The notes: generated by a model not told the origin, from the letters alone. Positions 1 to 12,948 are shown, numbered from the stretch's first letter. The stretch: DNA of 64,000 nucleotides from Rhytidiadelphus loreus (GCA_947034895.1 OX344765.1:39437001-39501000); one strand, 5' to 3'. Translations and numbers: made by a program.

Positions 1-1348
1 ATTACAAACTGAATAAGAACAAACTGCCCACACAAAAAAACTGTATTACCCAAAGAACTACGCAGCTTCATTGTGTAACTAGAAGTTACAGAAGGCAAAC
101 TAAAGAGCCTAAAGAGAAAATTTGATGAAACAATGATCTAACTTCAATTGATTTGTTGAGAACAGAAGAAAATTAATATTGTAAATAAATTGAACATCAC
201 GTGCAAGACTCCACAACCATCAACAATCCTATACACCTGCATCATGTAGTAATTGTAGAGATTGAATACAGGCGTTATACAAGTCCTACACAGCGTGTAG
301 ACAGATGCCAATTTCAGTCACTGGCAGGATAAAGCTAGACTGTAGATGTTTGGACACAACCTGGTCACAACAAGAATTGAAGATTCCAAGTGTGATTTTT
401 ACATTGCTTTATTGAACCCCATCAATTCAAGGCTGCAGTAGTCAATGCATTCAGACTCTTTCACACCTTCGCTAGTCTACATGTTGTACACCTCGACAGA
501 TCCTCACAAGTCAAACACGCAAGCCGATGATGATCCTGCTCTTTCGGAAAGAGGTACAGCAACTACATTTGCACTAAAATGAAGACATATAATGCCATAT
601 CACCTAGCAGTCAAACCCAAATAAAAGAAAATTTTACACTGCAAATTCAAGAAGAGAGCTAAACAACGATTACAGAGTCTGAAGAACGTAGCAACACCAA
701 GAACTAACTAATCTCCGGACATGTTGAGACTTCCATGGCCACCCTAGGCAGATACTGCACATTCAATCAACACCTCCTTTGTTACTAAAAAAGAGAATAT
801 CAGAACTTTTGGAGGGTACAACACCAATGGCACTGGCCAAGTTGTAAAATCAATACAAATTAAGCTAAGGGCAGAGGCACCCAGCAACAAGTCAAACTTT
901 ATACCATCGGTAAATTCTTAACACAAAATTTGAAAATCTATGTATCACGGCGAGAGAACCTCGGCACGATCAAAGGTACAGATCCAGAAAGCAAAAGACA
1001 AATAAGCAAAATCTCACATTACCCTCAATAGCCAAGAGAGATAGAAAAACGTGGTAATAGCGAATAGCCAACTTAACGTGTGCAGAACCATGCACACAAC
1101 AAGTCCCACAGTACCTGATTTCCTTATCCTGCAAACTACCTGATCGGCAAACAAGTGGGCACCTTCACTGAAACTAGACAGTCAGAAAGATGGATCCTCA
1201 GCCTTTCCAAATGCAATCAACTAAATCTCATCAACACTGAAGCTAGTCCCCTAGGTCCGGGACCATTGTTGTGCACACTGGTCTAGGACAGGGCGAAGGG
1301 TGCATTCTGTGGAAGGCTAACATGACAAGAAACTGTGGCCTGATAAAG
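1..1348 (-). other. 3' flank and probable 3' untranslated region of the ALFIN-LIKE gene
   Basis: No convincing coding frame lies here on either strand. Read on the minus strand it directly follows the stop codon of the ALFIN-LIKE gene, so at least its right part should be 3' untranslated sequence. The clearest AATAAA on the minus strand reads from about position 408, which would give a long 3' untranslated region unless the true site is a variant. That boundary is an inference. Confidence 0.4.
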
Positions 1349-3512
1349 TTACGTACGAGCCCTTTTGTTGCTGCAAGATGGACACTTGTATTGCTTAATG
1401 TGTTCTGCTCGTGCTGGTGTAATTTTCACACACTTGCCGTGAAACCACTTCTCACAAATATCACAGCCGATCCAGAACTCATCAGCCGTATAAGGACCGT
1501 CGCAACTTCCACAGAAGGTGTCTCCATGTTCCTCCTCATCCTCCTCATCAAGAGCATCTTCCTCATCCTTTGGTGGTGGTGGAGCAGGCTTTGCTGGCTT
1601 TGATTGAGTCACCTGCTGCTGAAAAACAAAAGGAGAACCGCAAGTGCCATCAATACCTCACTGCACCTGTTTAATTTCTGGCGCAAGGTTGTAACGACAA
1701 TAGGGGGACGTCGACATGTCGTGCATTACCATCAGGTGAATTTCAGCTATTACACTCATAAGTGCAAATCTAGAGGGCGAGGACCTTGCTAGTCCAAAAG
1801 AAAGTGCATGACAGACAATACCGAGTTCCTTGCCACAATGACATCGCGGACACAACCAAATTCAAAACGCAACGACGGGCATACACTCATTATTGATATG
1901 CTCAGGCAGTTTCTTTGTCAGCACTTACCACCTTTGTGGTAGACTTCGCTTTGCTGCCAGAGTTATTATTAACCGCAGGCTTGTCCTTTACAAGTTTCTT
2001 CCCAGTCACTATGTCAAATACCGTCGGAAGCTCATTTATCATATTGAAGAGACGCTTCCTGCAAGAACCATATGAACATTCTCCTTAGAAAGCAAGACCA
2101 AGACATCTTCTCCTCGAATTGAGGTAAATCAGTGCATATTGAATATACTGTACGACAGCACACTCAAACAATGAACTGGTCACCGACGATACAGACAACA
2201 TAACCCTCACATCCGCGTTTCCTAAATGGTATTGGAAACGTCAGCTTCCTGGTCATGATTTAGTAATTGTCAATTAGAAACGAGTAATTAAAGGCTCATC
2301 TGACAGCTGAAGGCTTCTCGGCTGCTGTTCAAGATGAAACATTCAGCTGGCAGTCCTGATTACATACAATAGACAATCACATGCGTTCTACCCATTGGAA
2401 AAACTGACCTCTCCATCTTGTCAAACCGGGCTCCATAATAAAAAGCAACAGCGAGTAGCCAGGCATCACTATGCACGGCGACCAAAGATAGCCAATCTTT
2501 ACGCTGCATGCCGTCTCTAGCGAAGTTGATTCCAAGTGCAGGTTCGGGAAGTTCTGGCGGAACTTCCTCCGCAGGCAAATTTACTTCCCATGCCTCTTCC
2601 GGGTAACCATATAAACACAAGTTCTCCTTCTCTGCAATTGAGAGGCGTATTCTTCTTGAATATAATTCTTCCTCAGCGTAAAATAAACAACATATACAAT
2701 ATGCAATTTCAACCAACAACAGATCAATTCATGACAAAAAATACAAATCCATTGGTAAGCTTATAAATTTCCCCATTCCATCTAAATCTGCTTCTAAGAG
2801 TAAGTTTATTGATAATCCAGCACGGACGATTTTATTTAAAACTACAGTGATATCCGACGACATATCAGAGCTCTAAATTCCACTCCTACTGACAGAATAA
2901 CACTAAGACAATAAACCTTGAGGTAGAGCTAGAAGTAAACCGTCAAACAGCCACAGGACTTTCTTTCACAGCTCTGCGGGTGATTTCTTACCTGGGTCGC
3001 ACTGGCGATAGAACTCCTCGACTTCTGCACAGGAGAGAAAAAGAAAACAGTAAGTTGCGAGTCCCAGAAATAATAGCTAAAAGTCTGTATCAGTCGGTTT
3101 CAGGGAACGAAACAGTGGTCTCACACAAAAATATAGTAAAAAATAGGAGTAAATCCCATGCAAACAATAAAAAAAGCAAACAGCGTCAAAGGTAACGAAA
3201 CAGGTCCAACGTTAATATTGTCGAACAAACAAAGCACCGCCCAAAGCCATGCAAAACATTAGAGTACCGAGTCGCGCATGGCCATTTTCGCAAGTTTCTT
3301 CTTAACCACGTTACAAGTCATCGTATGCAAATAAAAAATATATATATCGAAAAATAACTGCAATTCTTCAACACAGGGCAACAACCGAAAATCAAACCTC
3401 CCATACACCTACCAGAAGTAAGAGCCTTCAGCATTCCCAATCGCCGCCCCTTAAAGTCCTTAAACACCTCATCGACAGTCCGCGGATTCGTCGCCACCGA
3501 GGCTCCCTCCAT
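1349..3512 (-). CDS. AL: ALFIN-LIKE PHD-finger protein (five exons, complete)
   Basis: Exons on the minus strand are 3512-3413, 3024-2992, 2631-2409, 2058-1929 and 1618-1349. All introns are GT-AG and the coding length is 756 nt (251 residues), normal for this family. The N-terminal Alfin domain (about residues 8-140) includes the conserved stretches [39 protein letters not shown] and [20 protein letters not shown]. An acidic linker (about 179-195) leads to a C-terminal C4HC3 PHD finger with C198, C201, C214, C217, H222, C225, C241 and C244 all present and W220 just before the histidine. ALFIN-LIKE proteins are nuclear and bind trimethylated lysine 4 of histone H3 through the PHD finger; members act with Polycomb-type complexes in seed and stress responses (family knowledge). 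Exon 2 has only 33 nt and is easily missed, but it restores the family sequence [11 protein letters not shown] chose the start giving MEGASV; an in-frame ATG 102 nt upstream would add a hydrophobic stretch unlike the family. Confidence 0.95.
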
Positions 3513-4480
3513 GTTGTCACAAAAAAACAGACAAAGCGGCACCAGCACTCTCACAAAAAGAACTAAGCGCGGCAACCAAAAAACAAACGTTCGTTCTCTC
3601 GCTCGCTCACCCACTCAGTAAATCGACCTATAACGCCCTACACCTTTCTCCGAGGAGAAAATAAAGCGCGATGACAACGAACAGAGCGCGTAACGCTTTC
3701 CTTTCTGCCAGGACTCGCAATCACCAGGACTCCGTATCTTGAAACTGGCGCCTCCTCTCTCCCGACTCCTCAAACCCTACTCCAGAGACTAAAACCCTCG
3801 TCGTCCCGCCACTACCGTTTCCGGCGCGACAATGTGCACCGGTCACCGCTTCCGCAAACGACAAAGTCGCGTCTTCGCCTCCACCGAACGCAACTCTCCG
3901 CGGGCGATGGCGGGCAAGGAAAGCCGCCGGGCTTCAAGCTCGACACAACGCGAGCTCAACAACACCCAAACAGGCAACGACGGAAGCAAAACTCAACAAG
4001 CCCTCGGCTCGTCTCCCCCACCCCTCACGAACTTGTGAAATTTCGTTAAGGATGAATGTAGTGTTACATCCATCCCTTGTGCTGCACGTTTGTCCTGAGC
4101 TATTGGATGTCATTCGTTCAGTGTGCATGTCGACGACAACTGAAGGGAGTGAGTAGCGTGGGTCCCAAGAGCCACTGATAAAGTGCATGGGATCCAGGTC
4201 TTTCAAAATCGAGAACCTATCTTGGAAGCGTTCACATTATTCATTGATGACAGTCCCGCCATTGGATGGGGAACGATTTTCGTGACTGAGAAATGGATGA
4301 GTTTCATTCAAATGTTCGGGAGATTTGGGACTTTCTTGTGCCCTTTAACACCAAGGAGATATCTTACCCTTGGATTGGACATAATACACCGCATTAATAC
4401 GTCTTTAGGGGATCGTACATATATGGTATTATATTTGGTTCTTGGAATAAAAATATATATATTAAAATAATACAAGACGC
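3513..4480 (-). promoter_or_regulatory. 5' leader and promoter-proximal region of the ALFIN-LIKE gene
   Basis: This stretch is GC-richer than the DNA to its right and lies immediately upstream of the ALFIN-LIKE start codon, so it should hold the 5' untranslated region and promoter. It has short open frames on both strands (for example 3832-4049 plus and 3934-4206 minus), but none resembles a known protein and several overlap, as expected by chance in GC-rich DNA. No clear TATA box could be assigned. Confidence 0.45.
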
Positions 4481-7400
4481 ATCATTGGATTCATAACTCA
4501 ATGATTAGCATCTTTTGTTCATATGTCAACTTAACATTTAAACCCTGTCGTATTCAAATATGGCATCATCTTGGTAGAACACGTGACCATTTTGAAGCTT
4601 TGAAGGCATGAAGAGATGTAGTACTGATCCAAATTGGGATTGTCATGTATCAGTGAATCTATTTCAACATGAAGACTGACTTTTATCAATACTAGAGTTA
4701 TCTTTTTAACTGATTGAAAAGTTGCCCTCTATTTGGCCCCTCCTTCAATTCTTATTTTGAATTTTATATTTGCATTTTGACTCAACTTGTTATTATTTAG
4801 AATGACAACACAATATAATACCGTGCATTGAGTTGTCTTCACCTTACATTGAGCTTTTGGTCCACTTGTGCAATTTTAGCTACCATGATTGCATGTGTTG
4901 TAATCACATTGAATTTTCCTCTACCTATATTAATGGATTTTGGTACCTCCCTTGCACATCCAAACTACAAAGGAGATTCAATAGTTCTTAGCACCGTTTA
5001 GGTGCAAAAAAAAGCTTTTGACTCCTCTTTGTGTCTTGGAGGTGCAAGGGTGGCTATATAACCTTAATTCCTAAATAAAATTACTTAGTATAATGTCTCT
5101 CTATTTACATGGGTACGTAATCTAGGTGGCACTCACACTCGTTTTTCAGAGCCCAAAGTGAGATTCTAATGAGTAGATTCTTCATGTACACCAACTACTT
5201 AGAGTGGTTGGAGTTATTTCTCCTTCTCTTAGTTCCTAAAATGTCCTAAAGCTTGTTCAATGAACAATTGGGAGTTCAAGGTTGGCTCCTACAAGGTCAA
5301 TTTTGAATTAATCATTTTGAATGTATTGGAATAAAATTTGGCACATTCTTACATGCCAATTAGGAGATAAAAACTTTATATTGTCTTGCGGAGATTATGT
5401 ATGCATATGGAGTGTGACTTGAATTGTTCTCAAAGCTTTGTTGGGTTGAAGATCTACTTTTGCAGCAAGTTCTATTGGCATTTGGCTCATCTTAAAGTTT
5501 AGAGATGGTGTAAATGATGTGCGGAGGAGTAAATCCAAAGCACAAATACAACTAATTCATTCTATTGAAGGACCGTTTCGACAATCAAGCATGGCAAGAG
5601 ATGAGATCATGGAGGGCGGAAGCACTTATGGCCTAGGTGGATTCAAAGTGCACAATAGTCCATAATACATGATTTCCAACTTCGCACTCAAAACTCACCA
5701 TTGTTCGTGTAATACATCAAAGGCTCTCAATCATGATTTGTTGTGTTTGAAAACAATAATTTGGTGTTTCATGTCACAATTGTCTTTGTATAAGACAATT
5801 GCTTGCGAGCCATGATGGAGCCAATACATATGTGCTACATTCTTCAAAATGAAATTGAATGATAAGTAGTAGGGTTGCTTGTGTTTGAGTAATACGTTAT
5901 TGTTTACAATAATTTAATCTCACTTGTGCTATAATTATTGTGGTTAATATGGAGAAGATGGTGGCAATTGTTGTAAAAGGCCTTGAAGATTCTTGTGACA
6001 ATTTTGTGTGGATCAAAGAGTGTTCGATTTGCAAAGTGATTGTTACAAACATATACTTTAGAACCTTCTAGAGTTTGAAAAAGCCTAGGGGTAGTTGGAA
6101 GCCTCTTGAGAATTTTCCTTGATAGAAGTTGCTTAATTAGATGACCTCAAAAATTGAAAATTGAATATCTTGCATTCCATGAATCTTTAAAGATCGTAAC
6201 AACATGCACCAATCAATAAAAGAAATGATATCCAACATTTTTGAACTATAGGAATAGGTCTTGAAAAGTGCTATTACTTCTAAAGTTGACTCTTTGCTCT
6301 TACTTTCAGCACTTAACCCCTAAATTACAAATCGACCTTTTAATGGTGGTTGCCCAATTTCAAGCACCTTTTCATCTTTTCATCTTTTTTTATTTTCACA
6401 AATAAATTGAAATTCCAATTCTAGTCAATTATTAAAAAAACAAAATGCCAATAATAAGAATTGCATATTTGATGAATTTTCAAAAGAAATAGCTTTAAAA
6501 TTGACTTGAAAGAGATTTTTAAGTATATTTCAAAATTTGACAATCTAGACAATTTCTAATCTTGATTCTAAATTTTTTGTCTTTTGGTGCAAATATAAAA
6601 AAAGATTGAAGAAACCATGTTTTGTAACACATCTAATTTTTGAAGTTAAGGCTAAATTAGGTACATGGAGAGTTCATACCTAATTGGTCTCATCATAGTC
6701 TAAAAGATAGGTCACTATTCTTCTTCTTTGTCATAGTACACCTAGACTTAAATAACATATTTTGCCTAAAACGGTTAGGAGCCTATAGGAATTGCTTACA
6801 TTACATTCTATTCCAAAAAAGGTGGTATCTAATGCAATCACTTGAAGAAATGTTGTAATTACTTGGATTATTTACTATAGTTATCTAAATTATTTATATG
6901 CAAAAGATTTAGATAATATGCTTGAGACTTGTATAGAGTAGTATACTATTTAAATTTAGATTTGATAATTTGAATACCGATATCAATTTTAAAAATAAAA
7001 TTCATGGTTGTAAAGATTGAGGCATCATTCCTCAAGAATTTTCTAGGTAAATCTCAAAGAAATATGAAAGATAAATGCTTATAGAAACATGAAAAATGTT
7101 TTTTACTTTTGCCAAGTAGGATTCCAAATAGACTTCTTATTGATAGAGGATGGAATAAGTTTTGACCTAAGAGTGTATCCATCTTAAATTACAATCTATT
7201 TATCAACTTAAACACCAATTTAAAAATCAGGTAGACCTATATTGTAATATTGATAAAATACACCTCTCATTATTGAATGACTGTCAACTACTTGTACATA
7301 CAGGGCTTCATTAACATTCATTTCACATCACATTAAGATCTTACTGTTGTCCCCATTTAAGACTATCAAAATCAACCAATAAGATTGTTTAAGTCTATGA

Positions 7401-8403
7401 AATGGGCCATCAATCTGGTCCACAAGCTTTAAATTAAAAACAGTCCAATTTGTTTTTTGATGTCATGTCCACTTATGTGGTAGGTACATGGTGATTTTTA
7501 AGCAAAAAAGAAAAGGATCCAAGTGAAAAATAGAGTCGCCATAATTCTTAGTTTAATTCTTTAAATATGGTCAAGAATTGATCAAGAAGTTTGGATGGGA
7601 ATGTGACCCTAATATAAAGTGGTCATATTGTGAGTAATTTTTTTGGAATAGCAACGCAATGACAAATTGCACCATTTAATTTTAAAATAATTTTCTACTT
7701 TCTATGCTATAAAAATAGTATTTTTTGCCATTTTTTTCATTTCTACACAAGATATTGATGAAATTTCCAAATTATTGCATGAATGTGACTATAAAGTAAT
7801 TATTTATTTAAAAGATGAACAAATTTAAAAAGTTTCAAAAGTAGAATAATTATGTTTATAGTGGAGATGAAAACTAGTTGTGGGCTTCTTTAGGATGGAA
7901 GACATGCACATCTACCAAACAAATTCTTGAAATTCAATAGACTCTCAAAATCTTGCCCCACCCTCCTACTTTATGAAAATAATATTGATTTCCACCTTGG
8001 ACTTTTCAAAATGGGATATAAAAAAATGATTTGAAGGGTGTAATATATCTTGGTGATGTTATTGCAAAAAAATAGACTTGATTAGACATCAACAATAAGG
8101 ATTCAAAATTTGCAAGGTTTTTTGGGTGAATCTACATTTCACCAATTCCATAGGAAACGATTTTAAGGATTTGTCAATTTTTTCTTGATATAATAAAATT
8201 TGTAACTCAAATGGATGAATATTATTAAAAATTATCTTATTTATAGTGCATGTTTGGTGAAAGTACTTCTAAAAATAAATGCTAAGATTTTTAGGGATTA
8301 TTTTTCTCAAAAGAATAGTATGGGAAAAGATCTCTAAAAGGATTATTTCTATTACAAACATTTATCCAAAATTTATTTTTGGAAGCAGTTAAATATTCAA
8401 TAG
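4481..8403. other. AT-rich intergenic DNA without recognised genes
   Basis: There is no open frame of note and no complete repeat whose boundaries I could define. A lone TTAACCCCTAAA at about 6306 looks like the end of the TTAA-flanked elements farther right, but no matching opposite end is nearby. The stretch is probably old transposon sequence decayed beyond recognition. Confidence 0.5.
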
Positions 8404-8782
8404 ATATGTGTTATGGACAATCATGGTGGACACAAAGCAAATGAATGTTCTCCAAGACAAAAGATGATCTTAAATTCTAAGAAAGAGTACAAGAGTATAG
8501 TGTGAACAAGAAACTAGAACTTCATGAAATGTGTTGTTGAGAATGAAGATCACCATCCTTAGCCTCAACTTCTTTATATATTGTTATCTAGAAAGCTTTT
8601 CAAAAAGTTTCTACTAGCTTACAAATTAAGCTCTTTAAGAAACTTTTATGAAGTAAACTTATTCCTCAAGTAACTTATACCAAGGAAACTTACAAACCCT
8701 ACTATGTATATATGAGCTCTTTTCTAAAAAAATTCTTCAATATTTTTTTAAAGGTTCTAAGGTGTATGTCCATGACAATATG
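8404..8782. mobile_element. Solo LTR with 5-bp target-site duplication
   Basis: A 369-bp unit at 8409-8777 begins TGTTATGGACA and ends TGTCCATGACA, the TG...CA form and imperfect inverted ends of a long terminal repeat. It is flanked by an exact 5-bp direct repeat ATATG (8404-8408 and 8778-8782). A TATA-like run TTTATATATTG lies inside. No internal retrotransposon sequence is attached, so it looks like the product of recombination between two LTRs. Copia or Gypsy cannot be decided from an LTR alone. Confidence 0.72.
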
Positions 8783-9871
8783 TACCAATCATTTTCTTCA
8801 CTTATTGTAGTAAGGTAAAATAGTTTAACCTTTATAGTAGTTTTGTATATTAAATTTTTATAAATATTTTTGGATCTCATTGGCAAATTTAGAATTGGAT
8901 ATGTCTAAGATAACAACACCTAATTGTGATCAAGTTGCAAAACCATCCCATCTAGATTATTGTCTAAAATATATAGCTCATACATGAAAATCCCATACAT
9001 AGACATTTTCCATATATATATCTATTTTTAGAACTTTGAAATTAAAATTCATGATTTGTTCATGCTTTCTAAAATAATCTAATCCCTTTTCAATTGCTAA
9101 TAAGACCTAATAAAAGCTTTTACAATTCAATAATAAGAACCGTGCTTAAACTTCTATTTGGACACATTTACGTGTTGTTATTATACTAGGCACATGTGGC
9201 CTTGGCTTGGTGTAGGTATGGTGGCATACCAATTAGGTAATCATGAGTTCAAACTCAAGCATTGGTAGGTACAAGAATTTCTTGAAGGAAAGAATATGTT
9301 AATTTTTTATAAGGTATACGTCCTAATGAAACCTTCGAGGATGAAATTTGACATCTATTCATGAAATTTGACATCTAAGTTCATGAAGATTAGATAGTTG
9401 ATCCATTTCCAACAAATGTTTCATTCACAGCGGTCTTTTAGTTAATCTCTTCTTATTACTATGCGTTTGGTATATTGAATGTGAATCTAGCTTGTGGGCC
9501 CTTTCAAAATCTCAGTGCATGGAGACTTGGGGATCTTTGTTCAAATTCGATCCAAAATAGTAGTAGTACAAGTTGTATTTGATCAAACTCGAGAGGTAGT
9601 CTCACTTGGCTTATAGATGCATGCAAGAATAGGATGTATTTGACCAATGGTTCTTCCACCTATTGAAGAATTTACTTTGTTTAACGTGTAAGGGGGAGCA
9701 ACGTATTTGTTTCGAGCAATCTATTGCAAGAACTAATCTCAAAAAGGTCATTGCATCAAGAGTATAAAAAAATTGGAGTTTTTTTTATTACATTTTGGCA
9801 AATCGATTGAAGCATTAGATATTTTTTGAAGCATTAGATATTGTTAAGGCAACCTAATTGTTAAGGCAACC
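8783..9871. other. AT-rich intergenic DNA with short tandem duplications
   Basis: There is no gene here. Small local duplications are visible: a unit containing AAATTTGACATCTA at about 9343-9376, GAAGCATTAGATATT twice at about 9811-9843, and GTTAAGGCAACCTAA twice at about 9843-9873 just before the TA-flanked element. Confidence 0.5.
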
Positions 9872-10422
9872 TAAATAGTGAAATTAGGTTGCCTTAACAA
9901 TTAGATTGCCTTACTTCAAGAAAATCACTTTACAAGCCAACCAATCAACAAATATGTCTAGTCTTTTTTTTGTTTGTACACATAGAGGTTCATAAGTTCC
10001 AAATGCATAAATTTTTAATTAAAAAAAGTAGTAAATTCTTGTAAAAAAACAATACATATTTATATAGTGTAGAATGTCGAGAAATTAGTGTGGGGCAACT
10101 TCATTAGATTAGATTTTAGGCCTGCGAGAGACCTTCTGGCCATGGTTCCCCATGCTGCGAACCATGGCCGGACAGTCTCATTAAAAAAATTAATTAATTA
10201 ATTAATTAATTTTAAAATAACATTTAAAAAATAATATTTTTTTTTATAAAAATATTTAAAAAAATATTTTAAAATTAATTCATTAATGCAGTCCGACCTG
10301 GCAGTCTCTGTGCCAGGTCGGACTGCTGGTTCTCCGACGTTCCCACAGTCCGGGAACGTCGGAGAACTCAGGGTCTCTCACTGGCCTGAAATCTTATGTA
10401 ATGAATTTCACTATTCAGTGTA
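9872..10422. mobile_element. TA-flanked inverted-repeat element, copy 1, split by a nested element
   Basis: The left end reads TAAATAGTGAAATTAGGTTGCC and the right end, after removal of the insert at 10112-10393, reads TTTCACTATTCAGTGTA. The left half (9874-10108) aligns with the intact copy at 11331-11588, sharing ACACATAGAGGTTCATAAGT and ATGTCGAGAAATTAGT. The left terminus is blurred by a local duplication of the GTTAAGGCAACCTAA motif. The superfamily is not certain; a TA target would suit Tc1/mariner-type elements. Confidence 0.6.
10109..10396. mobile_element. Nested PIF/Harbinger-type MITE with three hairpins
   Basis: A 282-bp non-coding unit at 10112-10393 is flanked by TTA on both sides (10109-10111 and 10394-10396). 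Its ends GATTTTAGGCC and GGCCTGAAATC continue as an inverted repeat of about 22 bp with three mismatches, closing at GAGAGACC/GGTCTCTC. Inside are three GC-rich hairpins with perfect arms: 10138-10147 with 10160-10169, 10288-10303 with 10311-10326, and 10329-10344 with 10352-10367. The middle is almost pure A/T. A TTA duplication is typical of PIF/Harbinger; the superfamily call is inferred from that. Confidence 0.7.
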
Positions 10423-10423
10423 G

Positions 10424-10656
10424 ATGATTGTTTTGGGGTTGTTCCTCTTGCTATGAACCACTACAATGTTGGTAGACTATTATATAATAAGGAAATAATT
10501 AATAATATATATATATATAATTAAATTAATTAAATATTATTACATGATGTGGTTATCTCTGTGACCACATCAATTGTTGATTTGGTGTTGTTCCTGCATT
10601 CTCCATAGTTAGGAAACTCATAGTCTTTCAGAGGCTTCAAAAAACATCTAATGGTG
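10424..10656. mobile_element. Possible decayed relative of the hairpin MITE
   Basis: This segment follows the copy-1 element directly. It has the same plan: outer ends with weak inverted similarity (TAGATGATTG against CATCTA), GTTGTTCC near both ends, a TA-rich centre, and a hairpin of GATGTGGTT with ACCACATC at about 10546-10571. The right end CTTTCAGAGGCTTC resembles the neighbouring element's end. It is too diverged for firm boundaries. Confidence 0.33.
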
Positions 10657-11328
10657 AAAGTTGGAGATTTGCCAAATCTTTCTTATTATGATAAACTATA
10701 GAATACAAATAGAAATATAGTTGAAATAACATAAACTAGAGCCCTTATCTTACAATCGATTGTCACATGAAGAATATTGACTAGATGGCAAAAAATTTAC
10801 AGTGGTGGGGAGTTCTTGAGCTCCTCCATCTATTAACTTTGGTTGGGCTTTTTAAAGTAAACTCCTATTCCATTCTAATCCAACTTCCCATTCCAAACAT
10901 TTAAAAAAAGCTCTATTCATGTTGTTTGCATTTGAAAATACAAATTGAAGATTTAATTGCTTACTTTAGGGAGTTGATTGCACAAAATGATGATAACACG
11001 TGTACGGAATGGACAATAATCTATGCCTTAATTACACACTGCCGTCAATTCACTCTTAGTTAGCCTTGATCAATGCAAATCAATTCATCTTGGCAATAGA
11101 AACTAATAGTTGGTATTAAGGTCATTATGGATTGAATTGGGCATGGGTTAAGTCAGGCATAGGTTGGTAGAAGCCCTACTATAGCTATTTTTTTGGCAAT
11201 GACAAGCATGTCTACAAGTTGAAATGGGATGCCCAAGGCAGCATCCTTCTATAATATTTTAAAAAATCACTTGAAGTCCAAAAATTATTTATTCAATTGC
11301 AGTGTTGTTTGTTATCTGCTAGCTTGTC
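10657..11328. other. AT-rich intergenic DNA
   Basis: No gene, structured repeat or definable element was seen in this stretch. Confidence 0.5.
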
Positions 11329-11590
11329 TACACAAAATAGTGAGATTGAGTTGCCTAAACAATTAGGTTGCTTCCCCCCCCCCCCAAGGTAACTTTATAA
11401 GCCACCAAAATCAACAAATATTTCTACAAATATTTCCATTTGCACACATAGAGGTTCATAAGTCCCAATTATAGCACCACCTAATTCAAAGTAGTGCATT
11501 CTTGTGTACAATTATAGTAAATATTTTTGTATAATGTGAAATGTCGAGAAATTAGTATGGGGCAACCTAATTTCACTATTATTTTGTGTA
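11329..11590. mobile_element. TA-flanked inverted-repeat element, copy 2 (intact)
   Basis: A 258-bp unit at 11331-11588 is bounded by TA on both sides. The left end CACAAAATAGTGAGATT and the right end AATTTCACTATTATTTTGTG are inverted repeats of each other with small gaps, continuing into TTGCC/GGCAA (about 28 bp in all). A run of C at about 11375-11388 lies inside. It is the uninterrupted relative of the element at 9874-10420. Confidence 0.65.
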
Positions 11591-12948
11591 CCTCTTTTAC
11601 CCAAATAGCAGTATCATAATGGGGGTGGTTTACCCTTTAACTTATATGGCAGGTGGCGCGTCAGTTTGAGCAAGTATGCGTGTGGCCATGCTCTTATCGC
11701 CCCCGTCGCCACATGAGCGATCTGCCTCGGTGGACCCCCACAAAATCACGTTGGCAAGGTTAAGACCGGCCACGTCACTAGTCTCTCGCAAGTCGACAAA
11801 GCCATTTCCGGCGACGGCGTGCAGTATCTTGTTGGGAAGCCGGCAGAGGCGTGTGGCGCTCCCGAATGTTTTGTAGGAGATGGCACTTGTCGTCGGAGCT
11901 CAAATTCTCTCGATGTGCACCACTTCACTACTTTCGAAATCACACATTTCGCTCCATTTAGCATTTGTGGTAGTGTGGTACTGCTCTGTCTGTGTAGCCA
12001 GCATCTGCCTCACGTACTACTGTCACTCTGTTCCCCTTCTTCGTTTGGGGAGTAACATAACTTAAACAAACCAATTTTACGTTAGCCAGCCCCTTCACAT
12101 CGTCCCGTCATGGGCCTGCTCTGGAGTGGGCTTGATCACGATGAGTTCAGGTCGCAGAATCCCTGGAAAGCATCGTGAAGCTTCGACAGGGAGATCTGTT
12201 CGGCTAGGGGGGGTTCGCGGAGATGTTCATGGTGCAGTCGCCGGCTTAGTGTCTTGATCGATGAGTGGAGTGATTGAGTTCAGGTGCGCGGAATTTCATG
12301 CTGGTTTGGCGATGGAAGAATCGCGGAGTTAGTGGATGGTGAAATTCGTGGGTGTCCACCTGATAGTTGAACACCACTGGCCGTGGAGTGCACTTGCTTG
12401 GCTTGGCTAGGGTTCACGCTTTCTCACTTGATTGACTGTGTGGAAGGAAAAAATGGATACCAATTTTCCGATGTTGGAAGTGGTCATGTTGTCACTCGCC
12501 TCCCTTGGTGACGATGAAGACTGTGGAGACTCTCGTCTACCGACAGTGGAGACTTTCATGTACCTCTAATTAGAAAATGGAGAAGATGGGATTTGAACGG
12601 TCCCAGAAAATTTGAACCCGCCTCTTGATCCTCCCATTCCAACGTTGGAAGCACTCAGCGTTGAACATTTTGCCTCTGTGCTGCTCCAAACTCCACTACT
12701 GATTTGGAGTTGGAGTTTTCATTGTGGTTGGAGTTAGGGTTAGAAGCTCGGATTGTGCTGGTTGTTTGCGCTCACGGTAGTGACAGTGTAATTATTTTCG
12801 TTTGGAGTAGGGGTTTCGGATTCGGGGTATTTGAATTTCATGTGGCGATAGTGTAATAATTTGGGTTTGGAATAGGGGTCCTCGGGTTTGGGGTTTTTGA
12901 ATTGCATGTGGTGTGACTGCAGGGTTTGTGTAGGAAAGCTCTTCAACC
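11591..12948 (+). promoter_or_regulatory. Upstream region and 5' leader of the F-box/LRR gene
   Basis: GC content rises from about 11.64 kb, as it does before the other two genes. The short frames between 11676 and 12065 overlap on both strands and match nothing I recognise. The part nearest 12949 is likely 5' untranslated sequence. The start context CAACCATGG is favourable for plant initiation. Confidence 0.45.

Noticed and set aside
3513..3614. In-frame upstream ATG at 3614 of the ALFIN-LIKE gene
   Set aside because: It would add 34 hydrophobic and Arg-rich residues not seen in the family; the MEGASV start fits known members.
6306..6320. TTAACCCCTAAA resembling the end of a TTAA-flanked element
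   Set aside because: No opposite end ending GGGGTTAA is found within several kilobases and the adjacent sequence matches none of the three subfamilies.
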